Shown here: positions 46,318-53,963 of the stretch, piece after piece
Numbering within the stretch: the stretch's first letter is position 1
Layout of the letters: each line of letters starts with the position of its first letter
Origin: Anderseniella sp. Alg231-50
GTDB lineage: Bacteria; Pseudomonadota; Alphaproteobacteria; Rhizobiales; Aestuariivirgaceae
Direction of reading: 5' to 3'
DNA: 64,000 nucleotides
NCBI RefSeq assembly: GCF_900149695.1
Contig: NZ_LT703007.1
Coordinates: 62,001 to 126,000 of the forward strand
The notes under the pieces: model-generated
What the model saw: the letters and a program-made list of their open reading frames with translations, nothing else
Told to the model about the DNA's origin: nothing
The model's database searches: none
Program-made: the position numbers and the translations under genes

Positions 46318-46962
46318 TCAAGCTGCTTCCGGCTCGGGCGAGCGTACCATGCCGACAAAACCGGGATGGGCTTCAATGCGGGCAAGCCAGGCGCTGATGG
46401 CAGGGTATGCTGCCAGGCTCACGCCACCTTCCGGCACATGCGATATGTAGGTGTAACACGCCACGTCCGCGACGCTGATCGTGCCGCCGGCCAGGAAGTC
46501 GTTTACCTGAAGGTGCGGCTCCATGGTCGCAAACAGGTTTTCAGTCTTGGTTTTCGCCACTTCATAGTCGAGCGGCATACCGAACAGTTTGGCCAGGCGC
46601 GCCGAATTGGGGCCCGCAAACACTTCATTGGAGGCGACAGAAAGCCAGCGCTGAACCTGGGCTGCAGCAAGCGGGTCTTCCGGCAACCACTCACCGCCAC
46701 CGTACTTTTTAGCCAGATAGACCAGGATTGCGTTTGAATCCGAGACAACGTCACCATTGTCGTCAATCACCGGAATCTGGCCAAACAGGTTGAGTTTGAG
46801 AAAGTCAGGCTTCTTGTGGGCTCCATTCATCAGGTCCACGTCGATCTTTTCATAGGGAATGTCCAGAAACGCCAGCATGAGTTCGGCGCGATGGGCATGG
46901 CCGGACACGGGCAGACCGTAGAGTTTGACCGGATTGTTGCTGTCGGGAAAATGCTTGTTCAT
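46318..46962 (-). CDS. Glutathione S-transferase family protein
   Basis: A 214-residue GST. The N-terminal thioredoxin-like domain reads VKLYGLPVSGHAHRAELMLAF with Ser19 as candidate catalytic residue, then GQIPVIDDNGDVVSDSNAILVYLAKKYG. The C-terminal helical domain has GGTISVADVACYTYISHVPEGGVSLAAYPAISAWLARI. It conjugates glutathione to electrophiles or acts as a disulfide reductase. It is the middle gene between DUF1348 and the flavoprotein, consistent with a xenobiotic or oxidative-stress operon. Confidence 0.88.
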   Translation of the reverse strand: MNKHFPDSNNPVKLYGLPVSGHAHRAELMLAFLDIPYEKIDVDLMNGAHKKPDFLKLNLFGQIPVIDDNGDVVSDSNAILVYLAKKYGGGEWLPEDPLAAAQVQRWLSVASNEVFAGPNSARLAKLFGMPLDYEVAKTKTENLFATMEPHLQVNDFLAGGTISVADVACYTYISHVPEGGVSLAAYPAISAWLARIEAHPGFVGMVRSPEPEAA

Positions 46963-47010
46963 GATAACTTCCTCTGTTGGTGGTGTTGATTATGGCGCAG
47001 CCGAATGTCG

Positions 47011-47475
47011 CTACAGTCCGAGGTCGGACAGGTCCGGATGATCATCAGGCCGGCGGCCCTGCGGCCATCTGAATTTTCTGTCGTTGGCGGCTATCGGCAG
47101 GTCGTTGATGCTGGCGTGGCGAACCTGCATCAGTCCGTCTGCATCGAACTCCCAGTTTTCATTGCCGTAAGACCGAAACCAGTTGCCGCTGTCATCATGC
47201 CATTCATAGGCAAACCTCACGGCAATGCGATTGCCGGCAAAAGTCCACAGTTCCTTGATCAGGCGATACTGGTTTTCACGTTTCCACTTGGCGGTCAGGA
47301 ACGCCTCGACCTCGTCGCGCCCGTTGATAAAGTCGGACCGGTTACGCCACCGGGTATTCGGTGTGTAGGCAAGCGCCACTTTGGCCGGATCGCGTGAATT
47401 CCAACCGTCCTCTGCCGCCCGGACTTTCTGGAGTGCTGTTGCTTCGGTAAATGGCGGAAGCGGCGGGCGGTTCAT
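47011..47475 (-). CDS. DUF1348 (NTF2-like) protein
   Basis: A 154-residue single-domain protein of the SnoaL/NTF2 fold. DUF1348 hallmarks are visible: [72 protein letters not shown], and a C-terminal [11 protein letters not shown]. Its biochemical role is unknown. The ATG at 47475 gives the family N-terminus. It is the first gene of the operon that faces the TetR gene. Confidence 0.85.
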   Translation of the reverse strand: MNRPPLPPFTEATALQKVRAAEDGWNSRDPAKVALAYTPNTRWRNRSDFINGRDEVEAFLTAKWKRENQYRLIKELWTFAGNRIAVRFAYEWHDDSGNWFRSYGNENWEFDADGLMQVRHASINDLPIAANDRKFRWPQGRRPDDHPDLSDLGL

Positions 47476-47711
47476 GGGTGCATCCTTTTCCTGAAACGAT
47501 GAAAGACGGGTATCCTGCGAGGTGTGCTGGAGCATCGGCAGAGGTTTATTTACCGATCTGTACAGTTTGAATTCACCATAGACTCCCCAAGCATCTACGC
47601 AAGAGGCAAAAACACACAAACATGTGAGCAACAACGCCAAATTTTGAGCGATTACGGTAGCAGGCAGGCATTTTCAGCAAGTTGGCTAGACATTTTTCAC
47701 ATTTTTAGTGT

Positions 47712-47721
47712 ACTGATCAGT
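47712..47721. promoter_or_regulatory. Palindromic TetR operator ACTGATCAGT
   Basis: A perfect 10-bp palindrome 19-28 nt upstream of the tetR-like ATG, in the shared divergent region with the DUF1348-GST-flavoprotein operon. Position and symmetry are typical of an autoregulatory TetR operator. Confidence 0.65.
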
Positions 47722-47739
47722 CAATTCTGGAGGCATCAT

Positions 47740-48309
47740 ATGCGACCATCGAAGCGCGACGAGCTGGTTCACAAGGCCCTGCAGGCGTTTTACCGCAACG
47801 GTTTTCACGCAACCGGCATGGACATGCTGGCGGCGGAAACCGGGATATCCAAAACGTCCATGTACAAGCATTTTCGCTCCAAGGAGGACCTTATCCTGGC
47901 GGTACTGCGCCTGCGTGACGACATCTTCCGTAACCGGGTCTACCGCCGCATCGAGGAACTTGCCGACAATCCGCGTGACCAGCTGATCGCCATGTTCGAC
48001 GAATTGCAGGAATGGTTCGATGACCCGGACTTCCGCGGATGTATGTTTATCAAGGCATCGTCTGAATACCAGGATCGCGACCACCCGATCCACAAGCAGT
48101 CGGCCGACCATAAGCGCATGCTGGAAACCCACTTCGCAAACCTCGCCAAGGCCGCTGGGTTGGCGCACCCCGATCAGCTGGCAAGGCAACTGCTGCTATT
48201 GGCCGAAGGCGCAATCGTCACAGCCCACATGAAGCATACCGAAAGCCCGGCACAGGACGCAAAGCAGGCAGCACTGGCACTTGTATCTGTGCACGAAGCC
48301 CCGTCATAA
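47740..48309 (+). CDS. TetR/AcrR-family transcriptional regulator
   Basis: A 189-residue repressor. The N-terminal helix-turn-helix is clear (ALQAFYRNGFHATGMDMLAAETGISKTSMYKHFRSKEDLILAVL), followed by a helical ligand-binding domain (FRGCMFIKASSEYQDRDHP, HFANLAKAAGLAHPDQLARQLLLLAEGAIVTAHM). The ATG at 47740 follows a CTGGAGG site. It is divergent from the DUF1348-GST-flavoprotein operon, its probable target, and the palindrome at 47712 lies just upstream. Confidence 0.92.
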   Translation: MRPSKRDELVHKALQAFYRNGFHATGMDMLAAETGISKTSMYKHFRSKEDLILAVLRLRDDIFRNRVYRRIEELADNPRDQLIAMFDELQEWFDDPDFRGCMFIKASSEYQDRDHPIHKQSADHKRMLETHFANLAKAAGLAHPDQLARQLLLLAEGAIVTAHMKHTESPAQDAKQAALALVSVHEAPS

Positions 48310-48339
48310 GTTTCCACCCCAATGTCATGGCATCGCGGC

Positions 48340-48672
48340 TCAGGCCGCCTTGGCCTGCACCAGTTCCCGGTCCAGCGTAACGGTCAGACCATCCAGCTCG
48401 GTTGAATAGATCAACTGGCACGACAGCCGCGAACTGTCCGACACGGTCGGCACCTCATCCAGCATGGCGTCCTCGTCATCGCGCGGTTCATGCAATTTTC
48501 CCTGCCAGTCACCGTCGACATAGACGTGACACGTGGCGCACGCACAGGCACCGCCACACAGGCCCTCCATGGGCAGGCCGTGCTCGCGGATGATTTCCAT
48601 CACCCGCCAGCCTTCGACCGCTTCCAGCTCGTGCGCCCTGCCCTCGTGGTCGATCACATTGATCACGCCCAT
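48340..48672 (-). CDS. Adrenodoxin-type [2Fe-2S] ferredoxin
   Basis: A 110-residue ferredoxin. Cluster ligands are in GLCGGACACATCHVYVDG (first, seventh and tenth positions of the Cys series) and the fourth in SRLSCQLI; an extra Cys sits between the first two ligands. It lies 5 nt after cysH as the last gene of the sulfur operon. The close coupling suggests it donates electrons to the sulfite reductase or APS reductase (inference). Confidence 0.88.
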   Translation of the reverse strand: MGVINVIDHEGRAHELEAVEGWRVMEIIREHGLPMEGLCGGACACATCHVYVDGDWQGKLHEPRDDEDAMLDEVPTVSDSSRLSCQLIYSTELDGLTVTLDRELVQAKAA

Positions 48673-48677
48673 AGTCT

Positions 48678-49391
48678 TCAAACTCCGTTTTGTTGTGTGC
48701 GCACCAACTGTCCGTCGGCGCCTAGATGAATGCCGCATTCGGTCTTGTCCCGCCCGGCCCAGCGTCCGGCTCTCGGATCATCCGCCGAGCCGCCGGCCTT
48801 GGTGCAGTCGGCGCAACCGATTGAAAAATACCCCTGCTCGACCAGCGGATGGGTCGGCAGGTCGTGCTGTTTGAGGTAGCCGGCAATGGCCTGAGCGTCA
48901 TAGCCTGCCAGCGGTTCGCCCTTCACCCTGCCCCTGCCGTCACGGCTGACAGAGACGAGACTGTCGCGGCCTTCACCGTGATAGCGCTTGCGCCCGGACA
49001 ACACCGCATCGAAACCCTCAAGGGCGTGCTCCAGCGGGCGCACCTTGCGGATGTCGCAGCAGGCGTCCGGATCAGTGCCAGACAGGGTGCCATGCGGATC
49101 CAGCAGTGCGACATCGCCAGTGTGAGGCCTGATGATGCGGACATCCTTCAGACCCAAAAGATCGATGATCTTCGAGCGATAGTAGCCTGTCTGCCAGAAG
49201 TGCTTGCCGGTATCCAGGAAGATCACCGGTATCGCCTGATCGACACAGGCGACCATGTGCAGAAGCACAACGGAATCCGCGCCGAACGACGACACCAGCG
49301 CCAGCCGGTCGCCAAACTCCCGGTGCAGCGACGTGACAAGAACATCGCCTTCCAACCCGTGATGACGGGCAAGATCATGGTCATTGGTCAT
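48678..49391 (-). CDS. cysH: Adenylylsulfate (APS) reductase, CysH family
   Basis: A 237-residue enzyme that reduces APS to sulfite. The nucleotide-binding SSFGADSVVLLHMV is at about residue 34. Cysteine pairs for a [4Fe-4S] cluster are present (CC in DACCDIRK, and GCADC), so it is an APS reductase and not an E. coli-like PAPS reductase, which lacks them. The catalytic C-terminal ECGIH is present. The start at 49391 gives a normal length; longer open frame upstream overlaps the DUF934 gene. It is 22 nt after DUF934. Confidence 0.93.
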   Translation of the reverse strand: MTNDHDLARHHGLEGDVLVTSLHREFGDRLALVSSFGADSVVLLHMVACVDQAIPVIFLDTGKHFWQTGYYRSKIIDLLGLKDVRIIRPHTGDVALLDPHGTLSGTDPDACCDIRKVRPLEHALEGFDAVLSGRKRYHGEGRDSLVSVSRDGRGRVKGEPLAGYDAQAIAGYLKQHDLPTHPLVEQGYFSIGCADCTKAGGSADDPRAGRWAGRDKTECGIHLGADGQLVRTQQNGV

Positions 49392-49413
49392 GGCTTTAAA
49401 CCGTTTTTGTGAG

Positions 49414-49935
49414 CTATCCGTAGTGAGGCTGATCCCGCCGGACGCCCGCTTCAGCGAAAGGGCGCGTAGCCAGGCCTCCCGTTGCATAATCGCGCTGATA
49501 GGTTGCCGGCACCGTATCGGCATGGCGGACCCATTCTTCCAGCGCGAACCGGTCAGACACCTCGAAACTGTCGACGCCCGACTGCAGCAGGAACCCGTAC
49601 TGGTCCGGCAGGAAGCTGCCGCGGGCGCGGATGGTGGCGCTGAAATGGTCGGTATGGCGAATGCTGCGGGCCTGCGAAAATGCCCGGCCGTCGGCAAAGC
49701 CGGGGAAGTTCAGCGTGACAATGTCGAGCCGGGCCAGATGCGGGGTGAGTTGGTCTACATCGACATCATTGGGCACGTCGACACCGAGACCGCGATGGTC
49801 GGCGGGCCAGTCGGCCAGCACCTCTTCAAGGCGGGCCAGCGGCACAATGATCATGCTGCGGTCCGTGGCACTGTCACCATCCTGCAGGTGGGTCCAGGCA
49901 TCATCAACGAATGTGTTGTTTTCAATTACCGGCAT
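49414..49935 (-). CDS. DUF934 protein of the sulfite-reduction operon
   Basis: A 173-residue protein with the DUF934 features: IIVPLARLEEVLADW near the N-terminus, GVDVPNDVDVDQLTPHLARLDIVTLNFPGFADGRAFSQARSIR in the middle and FLLQSGVDSFEV near the end. DUF934 proteins are nearly always beside sulfite or nitrite reductase genes and their role is not settled. It overlaps the end of the sulfite reductase gene by 14 nt. The start at 49935 fits the family N-terminus. Confidence 0.88.
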   Translation of the reverse strand: MPVIENNTFVDDAWTHLQDGDSATDRSMIIVPLARLEEVLADWPADHRGLGVDVPNDVDVDQLTPHLARLDIVTLNFPGFADGRAFSQARSIRHTDHFSATIRARGSFLPDQYGFLLQSGVDSFEVSDRFALEEWVRHADTVPATYQRDYATGGLATRPFAEAGVRRDQPHYG

Positions 49936-51607
49936 AAAGAGCCTCCTTGAAAGGGGCCGCGCCGAGGCGGCGGTAGGTGTGCAGGAATTCTTCGCCCTGC
50001 TCACGCACGTTCAGATAGGTATCGACGACGGTTTCAACCGCGCCGGCAATGTCATCAGCCCCGAAGCCGGGACCAAGGATCTTGCCGATAGATGCATTTT
50101 CAGCAGACGAGCCACCGAGCGTGATCTGGTAGAATTCCTTGCCCTTCTTGTCGACGCCGAGAATGCCGATATGGCCGACATGGTGATGGCCGCAGGCATT
50201 GATGCAGCCCGATATATTCAGCTTCAGCGGCCCGACATCATGCTGCTTCTTGATGTCGGCGAAGCGGGTTGAAATCTCCTGCGCAACCGGAATCGAGCGG
50301 GCAGTCGCCAGCGCGCAGTAATCCAGACCGGGACAGGAGATGATATCGCCGATGAGGCCGATATTGGCTTCCGCCAGACCCTGTTCTTTCAACTTTTCCC
50401 AGACCTCGATCAGATCCCTGGTCCGCACATGCGGCATGGTCAGGTTCTGCGCATGGGTGACGCGAACCTCGCCGAAGGAATATTCATCGGCAAGGCTTGC
50501 GACAGCGCGCATCTGGCCGGACGTGGCATCACCGGGAATACCGCCGGTCGGCTTGAAAGAGGCATTGACTATGGTGTAGCCCGGCACCTTGTGGGCCGCC
50601 GTGTTGGCTGAAAGCCACTGCCGGAAGTCGCGATCGGCCAGTTTCTTTTCCTCGATCTCGGGCACGAAGGCGGCAAGGGTTTCCCACGCCGGCGGTGCGA
50701 AGTATGACGAAATACGCGCCAGTTCACGCGCGTCGACCTCGACGGTCTCCTTCGGCGCCTCGGCAAACTCCTTTTCCACGGCGGCGGAAAATGCTTCCGC
50801 ACCCATTTCGTGGACCAGTATCTTGATGCGCGCCTTGTATTTGTTGTCGCGCCGGCCAATCAGGTTGTAGACCCGCATGACGGCGGTCAGGTACGGCAGC
50901 AGGTCGGCTTCAGCCAGCCAGTCGCGCACGGTTACGGCAACCATGGGGGTGCGCCCCTGCCCGCCGCCGACCAGCACTTCCCAGCCACGCTCACCCTTTT
51001 CATTCAGGTGCATGCGCAGGCCGATATCATGAACCCGGACAGCGGCCCGGTCGTTGGGCGACCCGGTCACGGCGATCTTGAACTTGCGCGGCAGGTAGGT
51101 GAACTCGGGATGCAGGCTCGACCACTGACGGATCAGCTCACACACCGGGCGCGGGTCGGCCAGTTCATCGGCAGCCGCACCGGCATAGGCGTCGGTGGTT
51201 GTATTGCGGATGCAGTTGCCGGACGTCTGGATGGCGTGCATCTCGACACCAGCCAGCCTGTCCAGGATGTCGGCGGTTTCCTCCAGCTTTATCCAGTTGT
51301 ACTGAATGTTCTGGCGCGTGGTCCAGTGGCCATAGCCGCGGTCGTACTTGTCGGCGATATCGGCCAGCACATTGAGCTGGCGCGACGACATGGTGCCGTA
51401 CGGCACGGCGACGCGCAGCATGTAGGCGTGAAGCTGGTGATACAGGCCGTTCATCAGCCGCATGGGCTTGAACTCGTCCTCGGTGATGGTGCCGTCGAGA
51501 CGGCGCGCCACCTGGTCGCGGAACTGCGCGACACGGGCATCGACGAAGTTGCGGTCAAACTCGTCATAGCGGTACATGTTGGGTTCTGGCGTCACGTGCA
51601 CGTTCAT
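49922..51607 (-). CDS. cysI: Sulfite (or nitrite) reductase hemoprotein subunit
   Basis: A 561-residue siroheme/[4Fe-4S] enzyme that reduces sulfite to sulfide with six electrons. The two-repeat layout is present, and the cluster ligands are in ISCPGLDYCALA and NISGCINACGHHH (C-x5-C and C-x3-C). Basic residues for substrate binding are in the GHWTTRQNIQYN region. There is no linked flavoprotein (CysJ), so electrons must come from a ferredoxin or another donor. Its start overlaps the DUF2849 stop by 4 nt. Sulfite is favoured over nitrite because cysH and cysG sit in the operon. Confidence 0.92.
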   Translation of the reverse strand: MNVHVTPEPNMYRYDEFDRNFVDARVAQFRDQVARRLDGTITEDEFKPMRLMNGLYHQLHAYMLRVAVPYGTMSSRQLNVLADIADKYDRGYGHWTTRQNIQYNWIKLEETADILDRLAGVEMHAIQTSGNCIRNTTTDAYAGAAADELADPRPVCELIRQWSSLHPEFTYLPRKFKIAVTGSPNDRAAVRVHDIGLRMHLNEKGERGWEVLVGGGQGRTPMVAVTVRDWLAEADLLPYLTAVMRVYNLIGRRDNKYKARIKILVHEMGAEAFSAAVEKEFAEAPKETVEVDARELARISSYFAPPAWETLAAFVPEIEEKKLADRDFRQWLSANTAAHKVPGYTIVNASFKPTGGIPGDATSGQMRAVASLADEYSFGEVRVTHAQNLTMPHVRTRDLIEVWEKLKEQGLAEANIGLIGDIISCPGLDYCALATARSIPVAQEISTRFADIKKQHDVGPLKLNISGCINACGHHHVGHIGILGVDKKGKEFYQITLGGSSAENASIGKILGPGFGADDIAGAVETVVDTYLNVREQGEEFLHTYRRLGAAPFKEALYAGN

Positions 51608-51948
51608 TGGTCCACTACCTCGCTTGTCGAAAATCCTTGCGCCACCTGTGCCAGGTCGGCGCGCACTGTCGGGCCCAGCGCCCGGATGCGCTCGCGGATG
51701 TGTACCGGGCGCACGGCACCGCCTTCACGCGACACCTCAACCAGGTAGGCACCCATGACGATGTTGGCGTTCTCATCCTTCTGCGCTTCGCCGAGAGCCA
51801 CGAAACCGGTGTCCTCGCACTTCAGCACGGCTGCGCCGTCAATGCCGCGCACCCATTTTTCATCAGCAGTGCGAAACACCGTGTCACCGGACAAGACTTC
51901 GTTGGCGGTCACCACGTATTCACTGCAGTCTTCGGTTACATCGTTCAT
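51604..51948 (-). CDS. DUF2849 protein
   Basis: A 114-residue protein with DUF2849 hallmarks (VVTANEVLSGDTVFRTADEKWV, GFVALGEAQKDENANIVMGAYLVEV, VRPVHIRERIRALGP). Members are found mostly between cysG and the sulfite reductase gene in alphaproteobacteria; the role is unknown. It overlaps both neighbours by 4 nt. Confidence 0.85.
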   Translation of the reverse strand: MNDVTEDCSEYVVTANEVLSGDTVFRTADEKWVRGIDGAAVLKCEDTGFVALGEAQKDENANIVMGAYLVEVSREGGAVRPVHIRERIRALGPTVRADLAQVAQGFSTSEVVDQ

Positions 51949-53357
51949 GACGCGATCCTTTCTTCTGCTGCGGCCTGCGTTTCAATCTGTGCGTCCAGAA
52001 CATCGGAACGCGCCGGGTCGAGGCCGACATAGATGATGGCCGGACCCTTGATGGCACCCAGAGCCAGTGTTCTGGTCAGCGTGGCGATGGTCCCCACCGC
52101 CGTCTTCTGGTCTGGCCGGGTGCCGTTCTCGACCACCACGACGGGTGTGTCTTCGGCAATACCGGCACCCAACAGTTTGCGCTGGATGTGGCCTGCCTGG
52201 CGCACGCCCATATAGATGGAGAACGCAGCGCCGGGTTTGGCCAGCGCGGCCCAGTCATGATCCGCCGCGCCATCTCCGGCGGTGCCGGTCATCACGGTGA
52301 AGCTGCGGTTTTCACCGCGCCAGGTCAGCGGCAGGCGGATTTCAGCGGCACAGGCCACGGCTGCGGTGATGCCCGGCACCACGTCGACAGGAATACCGGC
52401 TGCAACGAGAGCCGCCTGTTCTTCGCCGCCACGGCCGAACACATACGGATCGCCACCTTTCAGGCGCACCACGCGTTTTCCGGCGCTGGCATGTTCTATG
52501 AGAATGTCGTTGATGCGGGTCTGGCTGACCGACAGTTTGCCGGGCGCCTTGCCGACATCAATGCGTTCGGCATCACGGCGGGCATATTCCAGCACCCCGG
52601 GACCGACGAGACGGTCATAGACGATCACGTCGGCATCAAGCAGGCGGCGCTGCGCCTTCAGGGTCAAAAGGTCGGCGTCGCCGGGACCGGCACCCACAAG
52701 AGATACGGAACCGGTTGTTTCGCGTTTATCTCCCGACAGTGCGTCATCCACGGACTGTTCGAAACCGGCTTCAGGATCACGGTCGAACGCGGAACGGATG
52801 TCGCCAAAGAAGAACGAGCGCCAGAAATCACGGCGCGGGCTGCCCTTGTCCAGTGCCCGGGCCACACGTGGCCGCAAAGCGGAGGCCTTGTCGACCAGCG
52901 ATCCGATGGACGGCGGCAGCATGGCTTCCAGGTGGGCCTTGATGCCCTGTCCCAGAACCGGGGCTGCACCTTCGGTGCCGATGGCAATGGTGAGTGATCC
53001 GCGGTCCACGATGGACGGCGTCAGGAACGAGCACTTGTCCTGCTTGTCGACCACATTGATCTGGATGTTACGCTCGGTCGCTGCGGCGTGAACCAATGCC
53101 TCGTCAGCCTCGTCCAGACCGCAGGCAAACACCAGCGCCGCGCCATGCAGGTCGTCAGCATCGAAGTCGCGCGATATAAGGCAGGCACCGGCAGCATCGA
53201 TCTCGGTGGAAAGCTCCCGCTCGGCAAACGGCGTAATGACCACAATCCGCGCCGGCGTCTTGGCCATCAGGCGCAGCTTCTGCGCAGCCTCGGCCCCGCC
53301 GCCGACAATGACGACGGTCTTTGCTTCAAGGTCCAGAAACACAGGATAGTAGCGCAT
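51945..53357 (-). CDS. cysG: Siroheme synthase (fused dehydrogenase/ferrochelatase and uroporphyrinogen-III methyltransferase)
   Basis: A 470-residue protein that makes siroheme from uroporphyrinogen III. The N-terminal CysG-B domain binds NAD (VVIVGGGAEAAQKLRLM at residue 13), and the C-terminal SUMT domain starts near residue 215 (VSLVGAGPGDADLLTLKAQRRL, VRLKGGDPYVFGRGGEE, VPGITAAVACAA). It is first in the operon and supplies the cofactor for the reductase encoded two genes further on. It is preceded by the repeat-rich regulatory region at 53377-53447. Confidence 0.96.
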   Translation of the reverse strand: MRYYPVFLDLEAKTVVIVGGGAEAAQKLRLMAKTPARIVVITPFAERELSTEIDAAGACLISRDFDADDLHGAALVFACGLDEADEALVHAAATERNIQINVVDKQDKCSFLTPSIVDRGSLTIAIGTEGAAPVLGQGIKAHLEAMLPPSIGSLVDKASALRPRVARALDKGSPRRDFWRSFFFGDIRSAFDRDPEAGFEQSVDDALSGDKRETTGSVSLVGAGPGDADLLTLKAQRRLLDADVIVYDRLVGPGVLEYARRDAERIDVGKAPGKLSVSQTRINDILIEHASAGKRVVRLKGGDPYVFGRGGEEQAALVAAGIPVDVVPGITAAVACAAEIRLPLTWRGENRSFTVMTGTAGDGAADHDWAALAKPGAAFSIYMGVRQAGHIQRKLLGAGIAEDTPVVVVENGTRPDQKTAVGTIATLTRTLALGAIKGPAIIYVGLDPARSDVLDAQIETQAAAEERIAS

Positions 53358-53963
53358 GGTCAGGTCACTCCAGTCCGTTCGTTAAAACGATCAATTGGAA
53401 TGACATATAGAACTGTTCGTTAAAAAGAACAAGTCGTTCTTTTACGACAATGAGGTGGCGGCACTCGGATGTGAGGGAAAGCGGGCCGGCTCTAAGTCAA
53501 CAGACTGCACACCCAGACATCGCATCAACCGCAGGTTGTCTGGTCATATTTTCAGGCTCTAATAGTTGTTTTTCCTAACCCTATTAATGTGATTATTTAA
53601 TGACGCCTGCCGATTATTCTCAAATTGGCGATCTATTTCTACAAAACAGAACCAATACTGATTTTCCCACTTGACGACAGGCGGCGTAACGTTAACCATT
53701 TGCCCCAGCACTTAACTGGGGAGTGAGCGTTGCACATGATTACTGTCTGCGAGAAACCACCGCCTGCTGCGTAAAACACAGTTGATACGCAGGCATGTGA
53801 TCTGAATGCAGTCGTTTTCCAACATCCGTTTTCTGCTTCAATTTTCGTGCTGTGACGCATTGCAGTCTCACAAGCATGGAGGTTGGCAAATGCTCGAGAG
53901 GTCAATTTAGACTTTAGGGACGGTAGTAAGTTTCCCCAACAAAGCAGCGGAGAGGGAAGACCA
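53358..53963. other. 606-nt intergenic region between cysG and the RTX gene
   Basis: Divergent promoters should lie here. The left part has operator-like repeats (53377-53447). The rest is noticeably AT-rich and long; it contains a small hairpin (CCCCAG/CTGGGG at 53703-53721) and an untranslated leader of unknown length before the RTX gene. I find no further gene. Confidence 0.6.
53377..53447. promoter_or_regulatory. Operator-like repeats upstream of the cys operon
   Basis: The 11-mer GTTCGTTAAAA occurs at 53377-53387 and 53415-53425, 38 nt apart. The second copy leads into the inverted repeat AAAAGAAC-AAGTC-GTTCTTTT (53422-53442). Their position between 20 and 90 nt before the cysG start suggests a repressor or activator site for sulfur control. 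Confidence 0.55.

Noticed and set aside
53883-53963. TTG start 27 codons upstream of the RTX ATG
   Set aside because: No ribosome-binding site fits it and the ATG at 53964 has a purine-rich site just upstream.
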